Source of the DNA: Candidatus Fermentibacterota bacterium
GTDB taxonomy: Bacteria > JAFGKV01
DNA length: 9,117 nt
Reading direction: 5' to 3'
Assembly: GCA_016928395.1 (NCBI GenBank)
Contig: JAFGKV010000055.1
Span: forward strand, 1-9,117
Positions 6,737-9,117 of the stretch are shown here, piece by piece (position 1 is the stretch's first letter; every line of letters starts with the position of its first letter). A program made the position numbers and the translations under genes. The notes below the pieces were generated by a model. That model searched no databases and was not told the origin of the DNA. It saw only the letters and a list, made by a program, of their open reading frames with translations.

Positions 6737-7767
6737 GAACCCCCTCCCTTCGGCCCGCGTTCCTTCTCCCGGCGCATCTGTTCCGCGGCGATGCCCGTGA
6801 CTCGCACAAACACGTCTTCCAGGGAAGGACGAATGGCCTTTGCTTCGGTGACATCAACTCCGCGATCTTCGAAGAATCGGACCACCGGCGCCAGAGCCAG
6901 GGTCTCGCGAGTATGGGCGCGAAGTGCAGCGCCTCCGGCGGATTCAAACTCGACGCCGGGGAAAGCCTCGCGCAGCGGTCCCATAAACTCCATCAGGACT
7001 TGAGGCCCCAAGCCTTCCAAAGCCCGGCTCAGCGCCAACTCGATCACCCGTTGCCCCTGCACGTCTCGGATGAGGTGTGCCAGGGTGTCCACCTGGGCCA
7101 GCTTCCCTCCGACGATAAAGGCGATACGGTCGCAGAGTCGCTCCGCCTCCTCGATGTAGTGGGTAGTAAGAAAGACCGTCGTCCCCGCCTTGTTCAGGCC
7201 GGAGAGCAACTGCCGGATCTGTCGAGCGCTGGCCACATCGATGCCGGTCGTCGGTTCGTCAAGGAAGAGAATCTGCGGGCGGTGGATGAGACCGGCGGCA
7301 ATGGTGAGTTTCCGCTTCATTCCGCGGGAGTAGCCGGCGAACTTGCGGTGCGCCGCATCAGCCAGGCCGAATGTATCCAGCAGCTCGCGGGCACGGGCCG
7401 CGCGCTCATGCCCGCGCATACCGTAGAGAGCCCCGCAGAAGCAGAGGTTGTCAAAGCCGCTGAGTTCGGGCCAGAGATTGCTCTCATCGGGTACGACCCC
7501 CATGAGATGCTGGGCTTTCTTGACGTCAGACGTGTACTCCCGACCCAGAAACCTGATGGTCCCCGCATCGGGCCGGGCCAGGCCGGTGAGCATGTTGATG
7601 GTCGTTGTCTTCCCCGCACCATTGGGACCGAGGAAGCCGAACACCTCGCCCTCCCGCACATCGAAATCAACACCTGCAACGGCCTCGATGTCACCGAAGC
7701 GCTTGACGAGACCGCGCGCCTCAATGGCGACCATGTCGCCCGGCGCCTCCCGATCAACCCGCAGCAT
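6733..7767 (-). CDS. ABC transporter ATP-binding protein
   Basis: This is a 344-residue ATPase that pairs with the next gene. Visible motifs are Walker A GPNGAGKTT (47-55), ABC signature YSRGMKRKL (146-154), Walker B ILFLDEPTTGID (166-177), and H-loop TTHYIEEAE with His203. The segment that normally carries the Q-loop Gln reads VVPDESNLWPELSG, with Asp94 in that place. A CxC (C109, C111) follows in NLCFCGALYG. Residues about 230-325 form an accessory C-terminal domain of the type seen in DrrA/YbhF-like exporters. The ATG at 7767 overlaps the upstream gene by 14 nt and has a GGGAGAG just before it. An internal ATG at codon 12 (MVAIEARGL) is a possible alternative, since the domain proper begins there. 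The gene ends in a 4-nt overlap with the permease. It should power export from the cytoplasm. Confidence 0.93.
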   Translation of the reverse strand: MLRVDREAPGDMVAIEARGLVKRFGDIEAVAGVDFDVREGEVFGFLGPNGAGKTTTINMLTGLARPDAGTIRFLGREYTSDVKKAQHLMGVVPDESNLWPELSGFDNLCFCGALYGMRGHERAARARELLDTFGLADAAHRKFAGYSRGMKRKLTIAAGLIHRPQILFLDEPTTGIDVASARQIRQLLSGLNKAGTTVFLTTHYIEEAERLCDRIAFIVGGKLAQVDTLAHLIRDVQGQRVIELALSRALEGLGPQVLMEFMGPLREAFPGVEFESAGGAALRAHTRETLALAPVVRFFEDRGVDVTEAKAIRPSLEDVFVRVTGIAAEQMRREKERGPKGGGS

Positions 7768-8038
7768 GTCTCTCCCGGGACAGCCTGTGGGTCACCACCC
7801 CATGCGGACAGGTGACGTCGAAGCCGTCCTTCGTCTCCCACTCCATCTTGTCGGTCAGCGCCAGGGCCAGCTTCATGGCAGCGATGGCCCCCACTGCCTG
7901 AAAGCACATGCTCTTGCCTTCAGGCGTACGCGGGCCCAGCATGAAAACCTCGCCGCGCACGGTCTTGGCCAGTCCCAGGCAGATGCCTGACTCGGTCTTC
8001 ACGTGAATGGCCTCACAGCGAATCTGGTTGTAGGTCAT
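7754..8038 (-). CDS. small four-cysteine protein resembling the TIGR04076 group
   Basis: This 94-residue protein has no signal peptide or membrane segment. It carries cysteines at 8, 20, 45 and 77, with a central helix-like segment (MCFQAVGAIAAMKLALALTDKMEW) and a C-terminal CPHGVVTHRLSRE. The order Gly-Glu-x-F, PEG, a helix around a Cys, then C-P-x-G-(x)n-RL resembles TIGR04076 proteins, which often end in CPDG.RPV.F.LER. That match is from memory and is only moderate. The role is unknown, and the cysteines suggest metal or thiol chemistry. It lies between the Cys-rich mini-protein (24-bp gap) and the ABC ATPase (14-nt overlap), so it is almost certainly co-expressed. Upstream of the ATG there is a GGGGAGGAG, but it is about 12 nt away, so translation may rely partly on coupling. 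A stop at 7754 well inside the next frame supports a real overlap. Confidence 0.7.
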   Translation of the reverse strand: MTYNQIRCEAIHVKTESGICLGLAKTVRGEVFMLGPRTPEGKSMCFQAVGAIAAMKLALALTDKMEWETKDGFDVTCPHGVVTHRLSRERHAAG

Positions 8039-8062
8039 GGCCCGCCTACGCTCCTCCCCTGC

Positions 8063-8221
8063 TCACGCGTAGCCTTCGTGGCTCACCTGCCGGCCCATGC
8101 ACGGATGGTGCTGGGCAGTGCCGTGGCATTTCTCGATCTGCTCGGGGGCACACTCCTCAGGCGTGTCTTTCAGGTTCTCTGGCTTCTGGCAGCCCTGGTT
8201 CTTCTCGTTACAGCAGCACAT
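8063..8221 (-). CDS. 52-residue Cys/His-rich mini-protein, candidate metal- or thiol-binding
   Basis: This short gene is easily missed. Its ATG (8219-8221) has AAAGGAG seven bases upstream, and the frame runs 52 codons to a TGA at 8063-8065. The product starts MCCCNEKNQGCQKPENLK, continues through DTPEECAPEQIEKCHG and HHPC, and ends GYA. Cysteines are at 2, 3, 4, 11, 24, 32 and 41, and histidines at 33, 38, 39 and 48. The block PENLK-x-x-PEECxPEQIxKCHG-x(n)-HPC looks like a conserved small-protein motif that I recall from other bacterial genomes beside ArsR-type regulators; I cannot name a family. It has no signal peptide, so it is probably cytoplasmic. The first 52 nt overlap the end of the ArsR gene in another frame, and the next gene starts 24 bp downstream. 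Metal binding, as a chaperone, buffer or sensor partner, is an inference from composition and context. Confidence 0.75.
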   Translation of the reverse strand: MCCCNEKNQGCQKPENLKDTPEECAPEQIEKCHGTAQHHPCMGRQVSHEGYA

Positions 8222-8532
8222 GGGAGTGCTCCTTTCGTGTCCGCGCCGGCCTCCGGTGAGTCCAGCAGCTCATCAATCACCTCTCGCCATGCGGCGAGAG
8301 TCTCCTGGTTCAGGCGATAGTGCGTGAAGTAGCCGTGCTTCTCATCAACGACCAGCCCGGCGTCGCGCATGATGCGTAGGTGTTGCGACACCGCGCCCTG
8401 CGTCACGCCAAGCCGGGCGGCCAGCGCGTTCACGCAGAGCGGTCGCTCCTTGAGGAGCTGCACGATCCGGACTCGCGCGTCGGCCGACAGCACCTTCATC
8501 AGTCTCGCGAGGTCTCTTGCAGTATTCACCAT
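8170..8532 (-). CDS. ArsR-family winged-helix transcriptional repressor
   Basis: This is a 120-residue regulator, the usual size for the family. The ATG at 8532 is preferred: a GGAG lies six bases upstream and a promoter directly before that, whereas an in-frame TTG at 8577 lies inside the -35 box. Residues about 7-90 form the winged helix: LMKVLSADARVRIVQLL, then CVNALAARLGVTQGAVSQHLRIMRDAGLV as the helix-turn-helix, then EKHGYFTHYRLN as the wing. The classical metal site ELCVCD is here PLCVNA, so only Cys33 of the CxC remains. The only other cysteine is Cys105, in the tail. The last 17 codons and the stop overlap the mini-protein gene and are basic and low in complexity. As first gene of the operon it probably represses its own promoter and the transporter until a ligand binds. 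The ligand could be a metal(loid), a thiol-reactive compound or something else. Confidence 0.9.
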   Translation of the reverse strand: MVNTARDLARLMKVLSADARVRIVQLLKERPLCVNALAARLGVTQGAVSQHLRIMRDAGLVVDEKHGYFTHYRLNQETLAAWREVIDELLDSPEAGADTKGALPCAAVTRRTRAARSQRT

Positions 8533-8550
8533 TTTAGTCTCCGCTAATAT
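8531..8550. promoter_or_regulatory. imperfect dyad over the ArsR start, candidate autoregulatory operator
   Basis: ATTTTAG (8531-8537) and CTAATAT (8544-8550) form arms separated by 6 bp with one mismatch. The dyad covers the start codon, the Shine-Dalgarno (complement of 8539-8542) and the edge of the -10. ArsR repressors usually bind such AT-rich dyads over their own promoter. The assignment is an inference. Confidence 0.4.
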
Positions 8551-8577
8551 ACTATCATACCCGCGGGTGGAAGTCAA
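8549..8577 (-). promoter_or_regulatory. sigma70-type promoter of the ArsR-ABC operon
   Basis: On the minus strand TTGACT (complement of 8572-8577) is followed after exactly 17 bp by TAGTAT (complement of 8549-8554), matching 5/6 and 4/6 of the consensus. A start about seven bases further on leaves a leader of only about 10 nt before the ATG at 8532. No other promoter of similar quality was seen in the operon, so it probably drives all five genes. Confidence 0.65.
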
Positions 8578-8680
8578 GGGGAGATTCGGCGAGACTCCAG
8601 TCGACGGTTCCCGGCTTCCCTCGGCGCGAGCGGACGAACGCAGTAAGCCTCAGCATGGAAACAAGCAGTGGCGCTTCGCA

Positions 8681-8720
8681 ATCGGGCCGGTGGTGCCCGA
8701 TGAGGCGGGCCTTCTGCCCG
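8681..8720. repeat. two tandem GC-rich hairpins
   Basis: ATCGGGC (8681-8687) pairs with GCCCGAT (8695-8701) over a 7-nt loop. CGGGC (8706-8710) pairs with GCCCG (8716-8720) over a 5-nt loop. The two stems share the same CGGGC/GCCCG core, as in REP-type extragenic palindromes, so alternative pairings between them are possible. Confidence 0.45.
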
Positions 8721-8774
8721 GAGTATGACGAATGCGTGTTCGGTGGAGCGACGACGGAATACGGGACGCGTCAT

Positions 8775-8794
8775 ATATAGGACATGTCCTATAT
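8775..8794. promoter_or_regulatory. perfect 20-bp palindrome, probable operator
   Basis: ATATAGGACATGTCCTATAT is an exact inverted repeat with no spacer (arms 8775-8784 and 8785-8794). Its AT-rich flanks stand out against GC-rich surroundings and include -10-like hexamers TATATT (8790-8795) and TATTAT (8792-8797). No matching -35 is present. It sits 154 bp upstream of the integrase ATG and about 200 bp upstream of the ArsR promoter. It looks like a dimeric-regulator site; the regulator is not identified. Confidence 0.6.
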
Positions 8795-8903
8795 TATCGT
8801 CGTTCTGCGCGCTCGCGGGCCGATCTTCATCCCGCAGGAAGGTTGTGCGGCAGGTTGCGACTCCACAGCCCGCCTGCTTGACGCGCACCCGCCAGGCGGC
8901 TTC

Positions 8904-8926
8904 TTCTCGGCTGTCTCAACCGAGAA
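8904..8926 (+). repeat. hairpin in the integrase leader
   Basis: TTCTCGG (8904-8910) pairs perfectly with CCGAGAA (8920-8926) around a 9-nt loop, ending 22 bases before the ATG at 8949. It may affect translation of the integrase or belong to a recombination site. No T-run follows. Confidence 0.4.
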
Positions 8927-8948
8927 TCACCTTCACCGTGGGGCAGTG

Positions 8949-9117
8949 ATGGACGCAACGGAACATCGCGCACCTGTCTCCCGCTCGCGGGGAATCGCAT
9001 CGCTACCCGCCCGCACCATACCGGAGTCGGTCGCCCCTGCGTCGAGTCCCCGCAGCATGAAGTCCAAGCTCCTCACTCAGATGCGGGAAGCAATGCGGGC
9101 CCGGCACTACAGCCCCC
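8949..9117 (+). CDS. N-terminal fragment of an integron-integrase-like tyrosine recombinase
   Basis: This frame is open from ATG 8949 to the window edge: 56 codons, cut at the 3' end. Residues 37-56 read MKSKLLTQMREAMRARHYSP. That matches the start of the SAM-like core-binding domain of integron integrases and related XerC/D-type recombinases (KLLxQVREAxRxRHYSxRTExAYVxWIRRF in known members). The catalytic R-H-R-Y domain would lie beyond the window. The start could also be the internal ATG at 9057. The upstream ATG adds a Pro/Ser/Ala-rich 36-residue extension of a kind sometimes seen in environmental integrases, but its ribosome-binding site is weak (GGGG at 8940-8943). The protein would cut and rejoin DNA at specific sites. 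It is divergent from the ArsR operon. In typical integrons the attI site and cassettes lie 5' of the integrase gene, which here would be the intergenic region. Confidence 0.7.
   Translation, partial: MDATEHRAPVSRSRGIASLPARTIPESVAPASSPRSMKSKLLTQMREAMRARHYSP

Larger units (their letters stand above)
8578..8948. other. intergenic region between the divergent ArsR operon and the integrase
   Basis: No convincing gene lies here. The open frames on both strands are rich in Arg and Ser, have no good ribosome-binding sites and cross the palindrome. The region holds tandem GC hairpins (8681-8720), a perfect 20-bp palindrome (8775-8794) and a hairpin (8904-8926). A search by eye for a GTTRRRY integron recombination triplet found none on either strand. 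Confidence 0.5.

Noticed and set aside
6913-7815. 300-codon plus-strand open frame opposite the ABC ATPase
   Set aside because: The minus strand carries all ABC motifs in order; the opposite frame is a shadow.
8533-8577. Longer ArsR start at TTG 8577 (adds 15 residues)
   Set aside because: That TTG lies inside the -35 hexamer of the promoter; the ATG at 8532 has a proper ribosome-binding site and gives the normal family length.
8574-8888. Minus-strand open frame of about 104 codons upstream of arsR
   Set aside because: Composition is low in complexity and Arg/Pro/Ala-rich, and it covers the ArsR promoter -35, hairpins and palindrome; it is unlikely to be coding.
8578-8948. attI or attC integron sites
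   Set aside because: No GTTRRRY core or paired RYYYAAC arms were found by eye on either strand; a covariance search over a wider region would be decisive.
8725-8949. 74-codon plus-strand open frame ending in a TGATG overlap with the integrase ATG
   Set aside because: The overlap looks like coupling, but the product is Arg/Ser-rich, has no ribosome-binding site or recognisable motif, and runs through the 20-bp palindrome.
1-9117. CRISPR array, tRNA or rRNA genes, insertion-sequence ends
   Set aside because: No regularly spaced direct repeats, cloverleaf-like folds, conserved rRNA segments, or terminal inverted repeats with transposase were seen.

Overview
The window is GC-rich bacterial chromosome. 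Two large secreted proteins end in FlgD-like/type IX-style C-terminal sorting domains (EPNPF...GRDG...G.PVAAGVY and LSPNPAS...PPAGMYYLQV). That architecture is typical of the FCB superphylum, in particular uncultured lineages of the Eisenbacteria/Krumholzibacteria/Latescibacteria kind. A truncated C-terminus with an outer-membrane beta-barrel end signature at the left edge fits a Gram-negative envelope. The lineage is an inference from protein style only.

Left half (1-5588), envelope and secretion. It begins with the tail of a probable outer-membrane barrel protein (2-181, +). Next is a secreted 677-residue protein (302-2335, +) that joins a CAPC thioredoxin-like/Omp28-type domain to a glutamine-amidotransferase-like domain and a sorting tail. 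A DUF1295 / steroid 5-alpha-reductase-like membrane protein follows (to 3228, +); its translation start is not a standard codon at the best position. Convergent to it is a 779-residue secreted protein (3249-5588, -) built from about 14 degenerate 45-50-residue repeats plus a sorting tail. It starts at TTG behind a strong Shine-Dalgarno. A 410-bp non-coding stretch (5589-5998) follows, with a promoter, a hairpin, a twice-occurring 8-bp palindrome and a 13-bp direct repeat.

Right half (5999-8532, all -), a compact five-gene operon read leftwards: an ArsR-family repressor; a 52-residue Cys/His-rich mini-protein that overlaps the repressor gene out of frame by 52 nt; a 94-residue four-cysteine protein resembling the TIGR04076 group; an ABC ATPase; and an ABC-2 permease. 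The genes are tightly spaced or overlap (52 nt, 24-nt gap, 14 nt, 4 nt). A good sigma70-type promoter (TTGACT-N17-TAGTAT) lies just upstream of the repressor, with an imperfect dyad across its ribosome-binding site and start. My reading is a self-regulated export or resistance module responding to a metal or another thiol-reactive ligand. The substrate cannot be read from the sequence. This is the best candidate here for an under-described system.

Right edge (8533-9117): a 416-bp intergenic region holds tandem GC-rich hairpins, a perfect 20-bp palindrome and a 7-bp-stem hairpin. It is followed by the first 56 codons of a tyrosine recombinase that looks like an integron-type integrase, which suggests a mobile or rearranging locus just outside the window.
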